Source: Actinostola sp. cb2023
Taxonomy: Eukaryota; Cnidaria; Anthozoa; Actiniaria; Actinostolidae
Assembly: GCA_033675265.1 (NCBI GenBank)
Contig: JAUJYZ010000686.1
Span: 181,001-245,000, forward strand
Reading direction: 5' to 3'
Length of the DNA: 64,000 nt
A model generated the notes under the pieces. It was not told the origin of the DNA, made no database searches, and saw nothing but the letters and a program-made list of their open reading frames with translations. Position numbers and translations under genes: made by a program. Positions 11,801-23,297 of the stretch are shown here, one piece after another; the stretch's first letter is position 1, and the number at the start of each line of letters is the position of its first letter.

Positions 11801-14800
11801 TAATAAGGGTTCTTCTGGGGAAAAAGGGTAGTAGGGATGACCATCAAAATAACTAGAAAATATATACCCTTAAAACCAAACCATGAAAAAAATTCCCTAA
11901 AGATACCCCATGGTCTAAAATTACCCTATGAAATACCCTAAAAATGGATTTCACTTGGACAACCCCCCAAAATATTCTAAAAAATATTCTAAAAGGTATT
12001 CTAAAAAATATTCTAAAAAATATTCTAAGAAATATTCTAAAAGGTATTCTAAAAAATATTCTAAAAAATATTCTAAAATTATTCTAAAAAAAATATTCTA
12101 AAAAATATTCTAAAAATATTACGATCTTCCCTTGGCACTGTCTTGTGGTTTGCAAGCTATAGGGCCTGGTATTTGCAATTTTGTTGTTATTGGGACAAAC
12201 AAGTAATTCTCCCCTTTGATATAGTAGATGTAAAAATAATATTTTGTATTATTGACTGATGCAGGACCAATGGGATGGGTTCAACGACAAATGAGTCTTG
12301 GTGTCAGCCCAAGAGAAATTCTATCCTACATGGTGCCTCATGCTAAAATGGTATGCTGTCTTACACACCTAAAATAAAATACTGAACTGTTAATGTATCA
12401 ATTCATATTGTACTTTATTATATTTTTTGTCAAAGAACGCACGAAATATGCACAAGAACGCGCGAAATATGGGACCATATTTTGGGTAGTTACTTCAAAC
12501 TGGCTTTCCAATCATTCATGCAGAATCGTGTGATGAAAATTAACCAATCAGCGTGCGAGAAATTGACAGTTTTGGCTAGCGAGCACTCATACAGAAATTT
12601 CACTGTAATTAGTTGTTTTTCTTTCACCAAAATACATGTAGCTAGTTTCTTTGACAAAATATATAATAAACAACTTATTAGTCGGTTAAGCATCTAATAC
12701 GGCTGTGAATTTTTACTCGTCATGTATTTTGGCTTGCCTAAAGGCTCGCCAAAATACCAAATGACTCGTAAAAATACACAGCCGTATTAGATGCTTTTAA
12801 ACTCTTTCCTGACTGAACCAAAAACGACCAAAAATGGGGTTTATTGCATTTTATTCAATTTAATATTCTGTATTTACAGGAATAGCAAGTGCAATACCTC
12901 ATATGAAAGGTTAATAAATAATCTTTCAAAATATCATATCATAGTTGTACTTTATTCAAATTACACATGCATAAATTAGCATCAATTAATATAAATTAAC
13001 TGATAAAATATGAAAATCTTGGTTAAAATCCCATATGATGTATGCCAAACCTGCAAGAATGAAAAACATGTCAAACCAAAAAGTTAGGCTGATGTATGGG
13101 GAATGTTCAGAGAAAGTTTGGCCGAGAAAATGTAAATAGAACATATATTAGCTCAACTTGCGATCGTATTTCAAAATCCACGAGGTTACAAGTCGAGTGA
13201 CATTATATTTCTTTTTTAGCTATTATACACTTTACTAAGCCAACCAATTCATCAAATGAGCAACTTCAAACAATAATGCAGTCCATGGAAATGAAAAAAA
13301 CAAAAAAAATCTCTAGATTTCGGGTATCAGAACAATGAAAGTAATTCACGCATGAAACCAAAACAACTCACCTTCTGTCGCCATCCAAATCGTAAATTTG
13401 GTCGTTTATTTTGGACTCTTCACCACTGCTTATCCCTTCAAAATCATTGTCCTCATCATTATCTTGAAGGTAATCAAGCATTTCTTCTCTTTGGGTCATG
13501 AAATTGAATGCCTAAGCAGAACGATTTCGCTTCGGATGCCATTTTGAATTCCCATGTGCGACGCATAGCAACGCGATAACAAAGCTAAAATCTAGCCAAT
13601 CATTTAACCGAATTCAATGAAACGCGGCCTGTGATTGGCTTATAGCCTACTGCTGTTGTACAAGCGAATTTAAAGTGATTCTGATGTAATGGTGTAATTC
13701 TAGAGCAGTTCGACGTCATAGGTTGAATTCGACCTAAATTTACAGGGGCCGTCGGGAAAGAGTTAACCGACTAATAACCTCTATTTATGTATCTCTTTGT
13801 CCTTCTCCTAATAGATACGAAGGCTTTACTGTGCTATTATAATACATGTACCTACAGGAATTGTATAGCATAACCAGTATCATCCAGGATATACATCATA
13901 TAGTTTTTCCTAGTTTTGTGGTACTCCAACAGACTTCTAAAAACTCAATAATTTCCTTTCAGCCTTCAGAACTTCAAGATGATCACATCACCCTATGGAA
14001 AATAATCATTGATCTACTAACAGCACCAACACATCGCAGGAAACTTGACCATGTCAACACTTTAGATGATGTAGTTAGTCTGTTGCTTGGGTGTAAAAAT
14101 ATAGTGGTGCTAACTGGTGCAGGGGTAAGAACAATGATCACTGATCAAACACTAAATTCTCATCTAGAGTCTTTGAGTTTTAAAGGAGAATTTGAATTCT
14201 GATCACAACTGAAGTCACTTACACTGTTCTTGCATGGATTTGATCACTGATCAAACACTAAATTCTCCTCTAGAGTCTTTGACTTCTAAAGGAGAATTTG
14301 AATTCTGATCACAAGTCACTTACACTGTTCTTGCATGGACCCCTTGTATGATATTCTAGTCAGGGGCAGATCCAGGGGGTTATAACTTCCTCCCCCCACC
14401 CCTCCCCGCTATGGGTATTTGCTGATATCTTAGTCAGTCTGTCTCTCCCTCTGTCTCTCTCTACTGAAGCTTCGCAAACCCACTTCGCAAACTCCTGGAT
14501 TTACAACAATAATATTAATGTACCCATGCTACAATCTAGTGTTGTTCTGAATTTGTAGTGGTGTATTTTAGCATTGTGAAAAGCAGACACAATGTTTCAA
14601 ATAGACCATGAAATGTGTGCTTTGACAATCCTGTGTTGTAATCTTGTAATCAGGGACTTTTTAGTCCATGTACACATCATGCTCGAGGATCCAGCGGTTT
14701 TTGTCCGCGCTCCGAAGTCACCGGCCGAAACAAACTGCTGGATAAATTACCTGCTATTACGAGTTCTGTGGCGTGATACGAATCTTGATTTTGATTGGCC

Positions 14801-17800
14801 CTCTTTTTGAGGATGAAAAAGAGGGCCAATCAAAACTCGACCATAATTTTCAACGATAGCGTCCATGTTGACGGATGTTTTAAAGAAATGCATTTGCGTG
14901 ATGCGATCGATCACGTACTCTAGTTTTTCCCCGGGATCAATTTCCTAAAGCCAGAACAGTTCATGGACCTTCATGGTTCTCGAAGCGTTTAATTATCATT
15001 AAAAAAAAAAGGGGAATGATATGTATTTGCACAGCTACCGACAGGATATGGCAAAAGCTTGATATTTTTGCTTGTGATATCCGATCCTTAGCGCTGGTAA
15101 ATGTGTTGTTTGAATTGGGAGGCCAGAAACGATTTGAAGCTACAAGTACCGCCAACTGAAAGAATACGCACCACGAGTACGGAATACAGAGTTTTCAGCG
15201 TATATATCATTATGAACAATCTGGACTTCAGTTGTCACTACATTTTTGACATTTCTTTAGGGTCTGAAATGCGAGCTATACTAAATCCGTTTGAGAGCGT
15301 ATCACGCCCCAGAACTCGTACTAGTAGGTAATTTATCCAGCGGGTTGTTTCGGCCGGTGACTTCGGAGCGCGGACAAAAACCGCTGGATCCTCGAGCATG
15401 TGTACACATGCAATCAGGCCACTTTATTCAAGTGTTGATATGTTACTCTACTGTAGGTGTCTGTGTCTTGTGGTATCCCTGACTTTAGATCACGTGATGG
15501 TATCTATGCACGACTAAGTGAGGAGTATCCTGACCTACCTGACCCACAAGCCATGTTTGATATAACTTATTTTAATCAAAATCCTCATCCGTTCTTCAAA
15601 TTTGCAAAGGTGAGTAATAAATAACCAAACAAATTCTGTGTGTGTGTGTGGATGGATGGTCACAAGGGTGAAACCCATTAAATATATGGTGGAACCCAGT
15701 GCTTGATGGACACCCACTCTCTCAGCAACAATATACATGTACCATGATAATTACTGATTTATTTGGATTTTGCTCTTTTGTTTTAGGAAATTTATCCTGG
15801 TCAGTTTAAACCATCCTTGAGCCATAGATTTATCCAACAAATAGAAAAACATGGTTGCCTTTTAAGAAACTATTCACAGAACATTGATACATTGGAGCAA
15901 ATAGCCGGTATAACTAGAGTTATACAATGTCACGGTAAGAACTGGAAAGCTCACTATATTGCTGGCAATAGGACTGCAGTATGTGTTCATCTGCGCAATA
16001 AATGGTCATATGACATTAGTTTCTCACTCTTTTCTGATCCTGGAGACCTTTCACAAACCATTGCTGAGTGGACAGTACATAAAAATAACATTGTGTATTG
16101 TTTTTGCAGGGTCTTTCTCTACGGCTTCATGTACAAATTGTAAATACCAAGTTTCCTCATCTGATATTAAAGATGATATATTCAATCAGGTAACTGGTGA
16201 ATTATACTAGTTGTTACTGGTTGAATTTCTTTAATTAAATCGCTGATGTCCTGATGAAGTTTATCCCTTTTGCAGAGAATCCCAGTTTGCTCCAAATGCA
16301 AGCAAGAAGAAGGGACATTTGCCACCATGAAACCTGGTATCCTTTACCAGTAATGTTTATTGTTAAACAATAATTGAAACTACAGATTGCCCTGTTTTGT
16401 GGTAGTGTGCAACATACCAGGGAAGCAGGGGTGTGGTGAAGTAGTTAAATCTCTCGCCTCTCACCACTGTGGTGCCCAGGTGCTACATATGAGTAGAGTT
16501 TTTCAGTGTGTTCTCTGCCTTGCTCTTTTTTAGTTTATCTCCAGGTTCTCCGGTTTTCTTTCCTTCTTTCACACTAGAGAAATGAGGCGTAGATCTATAC
16601 GTAATTCACTTTCCATGTTAACAACAATAATACATGATTTGTATGAACAAATAATTGACAAAAAATTGCTGCTGACACATTTTGAGAAGTGTATTTTTTG
16701 TATTTTTCCATGTCTGAAACTTACCAGAGTACCCTCATACAGTCATTTGCAAAAATTCTGGCCGCCACAAAATATCAATATAACAATATATCGGGTGCAT
16801 TATGGGTAATTCAATAATACTATTTTGAGTTTTCTAACTTATTAAATGAAGCAAAATTTACAAACAACAAACATAAGACTAAAATAAACATTATACTAAA
16901 TATTTATACCAACTTTGCTGACGTTAATCCGCTTTAAGGGGAATTTTCGATTATTTAATTACCCAGAATGCACCCGATATATTGATATATTGATATTTCG
17001 TAGCGGCCAGAATTTTTGCAAATGACTGTAACATAAATATATATTTTTATTTGTTTGTTTATTTATTTACTGTCTTGCTTCCTTAACTCTTTATAAGATA
17101 TTGTATTTTTTGGTGAAAATTTACCATCTGATTTCTACCACCACTTGGAAGATGATTCTGAGAAGGTGTGGTACAGCAACATTAACTTATACGAATAACA
17201 ATAATACCACTAGAGCAGTACTCCAGTTGTGAGTGGTTTAGACATCTTTGTACTCACAAGACACAGTGTTAGCCTCAATTCAATGTAAATGATGTGCACA
17301 CAAATACCAACGAGAATATGAAAGAAATGTTGACATTGGACAATATAAACCTTTTAAAATTCCATGGTTTATTCTCTGAATTGAGTGAAGTGTGTTTTGT
17401 CAAGGAGTACAGTGGTGCCTAACAACTCATAACTAGAGTATTGCACTGCCTTTCATGTCTGATATACTTTATACATATACATGCAGTGCATTGTATGTAT
17501 ATTTTACTAGAGTCATTTTCACATGAGTGGGAAACCTACTGCATAGAGTTACCGTCACAGTACAGAATCGAAGACATTCTATTCAACCAATCACAGCACG
17601 CAAAATCATTGCTCAACCAATCAGAATGCTTGGATACCGCACGATCACAGTACCGTCACCGCACGGCATGAACCATACCGTAACTACTTCCCACTCATAC
17701 GAAAATGATTCTTACCTTTTACTAAAATCATTGTATTTGTAGGCTGATTTGTTGATTGTCATTGGATCCTCATTGAAAGTACGGCCTGTAGCTTTGATAC

Positions 17801-20800
17801 CAAGTAAGTACTTGTAATGGGAAAAATGAGAGTTCCCACTTTTTTGCTCTATATATTTTCCGTTCTATATTCACTCCCACTTGCAAAAACAGAAGGACAA
17901 GGAAAATCAATAATGTGTTATTATGAAGACACGTGTACATGTCAGATATCTTTTTGGGCATACAGGTACTTTCCCAAGTATTAGCGTCATTTGAAAGTGT
18001 GGGAAACCTACAGTACAGAGTTACGGTCACTGTACAGAATCAAAAACATTCTATTCAACCAATCACAGCATGCAAAATCATTGCTCAACCAATCAGAATG
18101 CTTGGACATGGTACATGCATGGCACGAACCATACAGACTCTATCATCATAACATTAATAATACTATTAGAGTGAATATTATTAATCATCCAGTCGATAAA
18201 ATGAAATAAAAAATTGAATCACTTACTGGAATATTAAATTGCAACACAAGCTACGTTTAATGTTCCAGTAAGTGATTCAATTTTTTATTTCGTTAATAAT
18301 ACTATTATTTGTCACATTTTCTTAGGCCGGATTGATGCAGATGTGCCACAGATTCTTATAAATCGAGAACCACTTCGTCACATGACATTTGATGTTGAGT
18401 TACTAGGCGACTGTGATGTCATTGTAGCAGAGCTTTGTAGAAGACTAGGTGGATCTTGGACTGATATTCTTGAAGGATCAAAAGTTTTTCCTGTGGACAG
18501 GTCTCTTTATCTTGGAATAACTGACAGTTTAGACACACCCAGTACAAGTGACTCCATGACTGCTGCAGAAGAGAAGGTTAGTACATTTTGTAAGACTAAC
18601 TGGTCAGTTGTTGGCTTGTTGGTGGGTCATCAGATAGTTGTTTGGTCAGTAGGTAAGTCAGCTGGACATTCATTAGTCAATCAGTCATTCAGTTGGTCAG
18701 ACAATCAGTCAGTCAGTCAGTCAGTCATTCATTTAATCAGTCAGTCAACCAGTCAGTCAATCAGCCAGTCAGTCAATCAATCATTCATTCATTCATTTAA
18801 TCAGTCAGTCAGTCAATCAATCAGTTGATCAGTCAGTCAGTCAATCAATCATTCTCATCCATTCATTCGGTCGGTCGGTCGGTCGGTCGGTCGGTCGGTC
18901 GGTCGGTCGGTCGGTCGGTCGGTCGGTCAAGTCGGTCAATCAGTCATTCATTCATTCATTCATTCATTTAATCAGTCAATCAGTTAGTCAGCCAGTAAGT
19001 CAGTCAATCAATCAGTTGATCAGTCAGTCAGTCAATCATTTGATTAGTCAGTCAGTTACATGTAGTCAGTCTGCAGTCAATCAATTGATCAGTCAGTCAA
19101 TCAGTTAGTTAGTCAGTCAGTCAGTCAGTCAATCATTTCATCAGTCAGTCAGCTAGTTGGTACATGTACATGCACTTTCAGTAGGTCAATCTTTTTATGA
19201 TGTATTCTGTATTTCTTTAGAACCTAGAAGAATGTCCAGGTGAAGAATGTCCAGGTGAAGAATGTCCAGGTGAAGAATGTCCAGGTGAAGAGTGTCCAGG
19301 TGAAGAATGTCCAGGTGAAGAATGTCCAGGTGAAGAATGTCCATCTGAAGAATGTCCAGGTGAAGAATGTCCAGGTGAAGAATGTCCAGGTGAAGAATGT
19401 CCAGGTGAAGAATGTCCATCTGAAGAATGTCTAGGTGAAGAATGTCCAGAGAAAAACCAGAAATCATCAGCAAACTCCACTCTTGAAAAACATTCACTGA
19501 AAAAAGAAACGTCATCCAATCTCATCTTAGAGATTGTTACAGCTACCACAGAGACGTTGCCAGAACAACACTATGGAATTCCATCTCAGACAAGTTCTCT
19601 TTCCAAAGACGACCCTCCATCCTCTCCTGGCACTGCTGTACAGGTTGATGTCCAGGAAACTGAGAGTACTACCATCCAATCAGTTGGCCAGGACACTAGT
19701 TGTATGTCTACTGATGATCAAAGACAGGGAATAATGGCTCCATCTGACACACCCCTAGCAACAGAGTATCCTAGCAACCAGGAATCTACACCTAATTATA
19801 CTAGTGAAGGTGGGTGCTTATACACCTATTATAACATTATCCAATGACAACCTATCACACCCAGGCATTGATTACTAGTGTCTGTCAATTCAACAGAAGT
19901 GATTGGTTTAATGAGGGTTTATCACGTAATTTCAAAATTCATAGGACAAAAAATGATTATCATAGCTGGAAAGAGCTCGTTGAAATTAGTAAAAATGTGA
20001 AGTTTAGAAAAGATCGCTTCACAAATTGCGAAGATATGAATTTTCAAAAATCGAAATTTTATATGAAAACCTTTGAAAATTTACGCTGGTAGGCAACTCT
20101 TGCCTCCAACAAAGGTTTTCATACAAAATTTCGATTTTTAAAAATTCATATCTTCGCAATTTGTGAAGCGATCTTTTCCAAACTTCACATTTTTATTAAT
20201 TTCAACGAGCTCTTTCCAGTAATGATAATCATTTTTTTGTCCAGTTTTGAAATTACATGATATAAAACCCTCATTCATTCAAGTTGCCACATGTTGTAGC
20301 AGATGGAGCATCATTCAACATTTTTAATGTTAAACTGTAGTTTTCTGTTCAGCAAATTTATGTTATAAAATAACTATAATATAATGCGTGCTCTGATTGG
20401 CCAAAGGATGTGTATTCTGCGCGCTCTATGAGAAGCTGCACATAGCACGTGCGTGCATATATGCAAACATTTTGGAAACGAACAGACTTGAAAATGTGCC
20501 TTAAAATCATATTATTGTATTTTATAAAAGAAATAGAAAACTCGGAAGCTGTGCTCTATTAAGTTATAGAAGCACTTGGGAATTGAAAGAAGACTCGAGA
20601 AGTGAGAGCTACGCCTCGCTACACTTTGTGCTTCTCCTATCACTTCTCTCGTCTTCTTCTAATTCCCGCGTGCTTCTATAACTTGATAAAGCATGCTGCC
20701 TCTATTTCTATGTCTTCATTAAACCGTGTGTCATGGGCTTAACCTGTTGTGATAACATATCACACCCTCTACGCACTCAAACATACTGTTATTTCAGCTG

Positions 20801-21418
20801 TGTAATATGATCCTAATACACTATTATTTTTCTTTTTTAGATCCACCTATATTCATATATCATCCTCCAAATCGATACATTTTCTATGGTGCCGAGATAA
20901 CCAACTCCCCTGTCCACTCCCCCTTTGCCTCACCAGTACCTAGCGACGACAGCAACAGTGAAGATTGTTGCAATTCAGACAATGGTAGCTTATCCAGAGA
21001 TGACTTTGAGTGCTCCACCCTGGAAGGCAATGACTACAGCAGTAGTGCTGACGGCAGTGAAGGATATGGCTCAGGTGTGATGTCCAATACCGACTACTCT
21101 AGTTATGAATTAAAGCTGATTACTGGTGCTCTTGGCAGCTATCACTGCGTGAGCGAAGAGAATAGTGTTATGTCAGCGGTAGACCTGATAGGTGAGAGTA
21201 CCATTGAGCATGGAAGTGAAGATCTTCTTCATATCAGTGACGTGTTGTCTCAGAGTTGCGTACCTCAAACTGGTAGTTCTGACGCCCCAGACAGTAGTGA
21301 CGATAGACTTGATAGTAGTGAAACTGTGTCGTTATTATTGAAAGATAATCCCTCTGATGCCACACAGGAATCTATCCCCTGTGATTCTACTGTAGATACT
21401 GAACACTGGGCATCTTAA
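8852..21418 (+). CDS. SIRT1: SIRT1 NAD+-dependent protein deacetylase, 12 exons
   Basis: Exons: 8852-9167, 12265-12350, 13963-14124, 15457-15609, 15787-15934, 16110-16189, 16276-16336 (start within 1 bp), 17098-17165, 17743-17803, 18326-18576, 19221-19809, 20841-21418. They total 2553 nt (850 aa) in phase. The ATG at 8852 sits in AAAATGG. SIRT1 hallmarks in order: basic KRIR near residue 12; GPMGWVQRQM (exon 2); NAD-binding GAG/VSVSCGIPDFRSRDG; SQNIDTLE; catalytic His288 in QCHG; zinc cysteines C296/C299 and C320/C323; VFFGENLP; GSSLKVRPVALIPS; ILINREPLRHMTFDVELLGD. The C-terminal HPPNRYIFYGAEI matches the ESA motif needed for SIRT1 activity. SIRT1 deacetylates nuclear proteins using NAD+, releasing nicotinamide. 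Oddities: SQNID in place of TQNID, and an acidic Cys-rich (EECPG)15 array at residues 465-539. Introns are dense with mobile elements. Confidence 0.95.
9535..11153. mobile_element. 1.6-kb TIR element in SIRT1 intron 1
   Basis: Ends ATTTAAGTAGCGATCCGCGT and ACGCGGATCGCTACTTAAAT are inverted, with further homology inward (GGCTATGG / CCATAGCC). The interior has two minus-strand acidic or charged open stretches, including one near 10005-10140 with DLETDDTDTGDYYYDD. It also has a reverse GGGCTACCTGTGG motif at 10308-10320. No transposase is recognised. Confidence 0.7.
11242..11753. mobile_element. TIR element with CCCCGGGG-rich ends, SIRT1 intron 1
   Basis: Ends TTCCAACTGTTACCATCCCC and GGGGATGGTAACAGCTGGAA are inverted. 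Both ends continue into G- and C-rich subterminal repeats (GGGGGTGGGGA, CCCGGGGGT). Confidence 0.65.
11960..12118. repeat. 11-12 bp minisatellite, AAATATTCTAA
   Basis: About 13 units of AAAATATTCTA with occasional AAAGGTATTCTA. They end about 145 bp before SIRT1 exon 2. Confidence 0.8.
12801..13762. mobile_element. piggyBac-like non-autonomous element bounded by TTAA
   Basis: TTAA (12797-12800) precedes ACTCTTTCCTGAC. On the other side GTCGGGAAAGAG precedes TTAA (13763-13766). The ends are therefore inverted CTCTTTCC(C/T)GAC next to a TTAA duplication, as expected for piggyBac. A minus-strand acidic exon (13372-13499, next entry) fits the N-terminus of that transposase type. No catalytic domain is present, so it cannot move itself. 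Confidence 0.65.
13372..13499 (-). pseudogene. Acidic first-exon remnant of a piggyBac-type transposase
   Basis: It reads MTQREEMLDYLQDNDEDNDF, then EGISSGEESK, and ends at a donor-like AAG|GTGAGTTG. Acidic Asp/Ser/Glu N-termini are typical of piggyBac transposases, but nothing downstream encodes the RNase H-like core. The assignment rests mostly on the host element's TTAA ends. Confidence 0.4.
14135..14340. repeat. Direct tandem duplication, two ~105-bp copies
   Basis: Both copies begin GATCACTGATCAAACACTAA and end CACTGTTCTTGCATGGA with few differences. The first copy starts 10 bp after SIRT1 exon 3. Confidence 0.8.
14669..15410. mobile_element. 0.74-kb TIR element, ~100-bp arms, SIRT1 intron 3
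   Basis: The left arm has ATGCTCGAGGATCCAGCGG, CGCTCCGAAGTCACCGGCCG and GTTCTGTGGCGTGATACG. All recur inverted at 15296-15400. A small internal hairpin (ATTGGCCCTCTTTTT / AAAAAGAGGGCCAAT) sits at 14794-14834. No transposase fragment is seen. It ends 46 bp before exon 4. Confidence 0.8.
16738..17030. mobile_element. MITE, TACAGTCATTTGCAAAAATT ends, SIRT1 intron 7
   Basis: TACAGTCATTTGC...CTGGCCGC and CGGGTGCATT on the left recur inverted on the right (AATGCACCCG, GCGGCCAG, GCAAATGACTGTA). It lies 67 bp upstream of exon 8. Confidence 0.75.
17218..17440. mobile_element. Degenerate TIR element, relative of 47355-47559
   Basis: Left GTACTCCAGTTGTGAGTGGT and GTTAGCCTCAATTCA; right GAATTGAG, TTGTCAAGGAGTACAGTGGT and CATAACTAGAGTA. 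The same blocks are better conserved at 47355-47559. Lies in SIRT1 intron 8. Confidence 0.55.
17509..17712. mobile_element. MITE with AGAGTCATTTTC ends, copy 3
   Basis: Inverted ends AGAGTCATTTTC and GAAAATGATTCT with GAGTGGGAAA / TTCCCACTC inside. It carries two CCAAT boxes (TCAACCAATCA). It ends 31 bp before SIRT1 exon 9 and could supply branch-point or acceptor context. Confidence 0.7.
17983..18131. mobile_element. MITE of the same family, truncated copy 4
   Basis: It matches copy 3 over GTGGGAAACCTAC, ATTCTATTCAACCAATCAC and TTGCTCAACCAATCAGAATG, but lacks the right end. Lies in SIRT1 intron 9. Confidence 0.65.
18200..18293. repeat. Foldback hairpin, ~40-bp arms
   Basis: GAAATAAAAAATTGAATCAC then TTACTGGAA is inverted as TTCCAGTAA, GTGATTCAATTTTTTATTTC with a short loop. 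It lies 32 bp upstream of SIRT1 exon 10. Confidence 0.75.
18640..19145. repeat. TCAG/TCAA/GGTC tetranucleotide tract
   Basis: Long CAGT/CAAT-type tetramers with a pure GGTC block at 18868-18927. They fill SIRT1 intron 10. The open frame running from exon 10 into it is fortuitous. Confidence 0.85.
19227..19451 (+). repeat. 15 copies of a 15-bp coding repeat in SIRT1 exon 11
   Basis: GAAGAATGTCCAGGT is repeated 15 times in frame, encoding (EECPG) with two EECPS, one EECLG and one terminal EECPE. Copies are near-identical at DNA level, which points to recent slippage expansion. It lies in the variable linker between the catalytic core and the ESA motif. Confidence 0.9.
19905..20280. mobile_element. 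Long foldback, ~175-bp arms, SIRT1 intron 11
   Basis: The left arm 19909-20090 and right arm 20113-20280 are inverted at about 90 percent identity by eye. Shared blocks include GAAAGAGCTCGTTGAAATTA, TCGCTTCACAAATTGCGAAG and ATGAAAACCTTTG. The loop is about 20 bp. Any primary SIRT1 transcript would fold here into a long double-stranded RNA. Confidence 0.85.
20550..20692. repeat. Imperfect inverted repeat, ~60-bp arms
   Basis: CTATTAAGTTATAGAAGCAC and GAAGACTCGAGAAGTGA on the left pair with TCACTTCTCTCGTCTTC and GTGCTTCTATAACTTGATAA on the right. The CTCTGATTGGCC flank near 20392 also occurs near 57248. Confidence 0.65.
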
Positions 21419-22360
21419 CAGTAATTAATGTAGGTCATTGATTTAAAAAATAGAGCAAGCCCAAGTCATTTTACTTTTATACCATGAAAGCCTTTTTAAG
21501 ATTTGTATTTCTTTTTTCCCCAAAAAATCATTGTTATGCTCTCAAGTAATGATAATAGATGTGCTATCTTGATTGTGACAAGAAATACAGTTTGAGATAG
21601 CGGGGGTTCGTAGTAAGTAGGTCCAATTTCTACACTGTAGGTGTCCAAATTCAAGAGATATACATTTCTCTTCGAGATAGCGGGGCTTAGAAGAGGCCAG
21701 GTCCAATTTCAAGGTGTCCAAATTCAATAGATATACATTTCTCTTCGAGATAACGAGGAACGCGATGCATGAAACGAATACTTTAGAATTCCACAAAAGT
21801 ATAGAAACATAGTTAGAGGTGTCAGTCTACCATGTGTCTGGGTCACACCTTTCACATGTCATACTGTTAGTATCTGTACTGATTTGAAACATAGTTAATG
21901 TTTGAAATCACTCAATTATTGGTACATAATATCGTACAAATGTTTGTATTTTGACAAAAAGTATCAATCTTCATTAATTCATCTTAACTACAGATTAAAT
22001 TGGATCAAATACATGTATGATATAATTATCACATTTTAATTAAGTTACTTAATTGAAGTCTGCCAGGGGCGTAGCCAGGCACTTTCACGAAGTACGCACA
22101 CCATTGATTTCCTTAGAGAGCAAAAGCTAAACTTGACATTTTTTAAAGTAAAGTACGCCACTGTCTGCTTGTGCAGGTTTTGGCTGGTGAAATTCACTGA
22201 TTACATTTTCGTGCAACTAATATTTCAGCCATGCAATACTAAGTCATAATAATATTAATTCATAACTACCGGTAGTCCCAAATGGGATTTGAACCTGTGA
22301 CTTCCTGGATACTTGTCACATGCTCTGTAAACCACTGAGCCAATGATGAGCATGGTCTTT
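21419..22360. other. SIRT1 3' flank and probable 3' UTR
   Basis: No gene. AT-rich sequence with a direct repeat pair (CAATAGATATACATTTCTCT-like, about 21645-21680 and 21722-21752). No canonical AATAAA is near the stop. A weaker ATTAAA lies near 21992. The SIRT1 cleavage site is undefined. Confidence 0.4.
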
Positions 22361-22518
22361 TATGAGTGGAAAAGTTACTGTACCATGCCATCCATGCCGT
22401 ATTGAAAGAGTTTGAGTGGTGGATGAGATGCATCTGCACGCTTTTTGACTGGTTCAGAAAGGAAGCCATTTGAGTGTCATGGTACCTGATAGGTTTCCCA
22501 CTCATACGAACTCGACTT
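22361..22518. mobile_element. MITE subfamily B, TATGAGTGG...CCACTCATACGAA ends
   Basis: Ends are inverted (TTTATGAGTGG / CCCACTCATA). The interior matches the repeats at 63420-63700: GATGAGATGCATCTGCACGC, TGGTTCAGAAAGGAAGCCAT and TTTGAGTGTCA. Confidence 0.7.
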
Positions 22519-22946
22519 AATAATTTAATGTTAATATAATACTTCATTTTGATCATCAATGAACTTTGCCTTAGTTAATCACAAGGGAGACCCACTACAC
22601 ATTATGTGAATAGGCTTTGTACATGACTCACAGGTGAATCTGGCAAATCTGTTGTGTATGGCAACCAAATATACCTTACTTATATAATATAGCTTTGCAA
22701 ACCATTTTCATAAAGGGAGTAGGTTATCAGTTTACCAGTCATGTCCATCTAGTTGGTACCCAGTACCCATTTACATCAGAAAATGGTGTTCTATGGGAAT
22801 TTGTAATTTGGATTAGTGTGAATGGTTTTCTTTAGGGGTTACGGCTTCGCCTGATCAAAGTGATTTCTTTCTCTCTTCATTGTAAATGGTCCTGTAATAG
22901 TGCCGCTTCGCTAATATATATAATAATAATTATTTGCTATGACATA

Positions 22947-23216
22947 CACTTGATTGCAGAAACGTAGTATACATTTATACAAATATCTAATGAGATGCAA
23001 CATGTTAGACATGCTAAAATACAACTGTTTAAGCACAAAATAGTGCTGAAAATTATTGTGTTGTCCTTGCTGGATGCGATACTAATCTAAAATTGATGTT
23101 TCAGATATATTAGAAGCAAATAAGCGATGTTTCGCACTTTGCATCTCATTAGATATCTTAATTATCTCAATAGATATTTGTATAAATATATACTACAACG
23201 TTTCTGCAAACAAGTG
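22947..23216. mobile_element. TIR element, CACTTGATTGCAGAAACG ends
   Basis: CACTTGATTGCAGAAACG, TAGTATACATTTATACAAAT and TCTAATGAGATGCAA recur inverted at the right end (TTGCATCTCATTAGA, ATTTGTATAAATATATACTA, CGTTTCTGCAAACAAGTG). Confidence 0.75.
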
Positions 23217-23297
23217 CATGTATAACTTTTATTTGATAACCAGCTTTAGAACTATTACCCATTGCTTGTAAATACTTATGAAATCTTGTATTATAAT

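Larger units (their letters stand above)
12675..13777. mobile_element. Foldback MITE split by a nested insertion, SIRT1 intron 2
   Basis: The left arm TTATTAGTCGGTTAAGCATC, then TAATACGGCTGTG, pairs with CACAGCCGTATTA, GATGC at 12775-12795. The arm then resumes at 13763 as TTAACCGACTAATAA. The interruption (12801-13762) lies at the TTAA in the right arm. Confidence 0.75.

Noticed and set aside
19195..19549. Antisense frames over SIRT1 exon 11 (DILHL / GHSSP repeats)
   Set aside because: Shadows of the in-frame 15-bp coding repeat on the plus strand.
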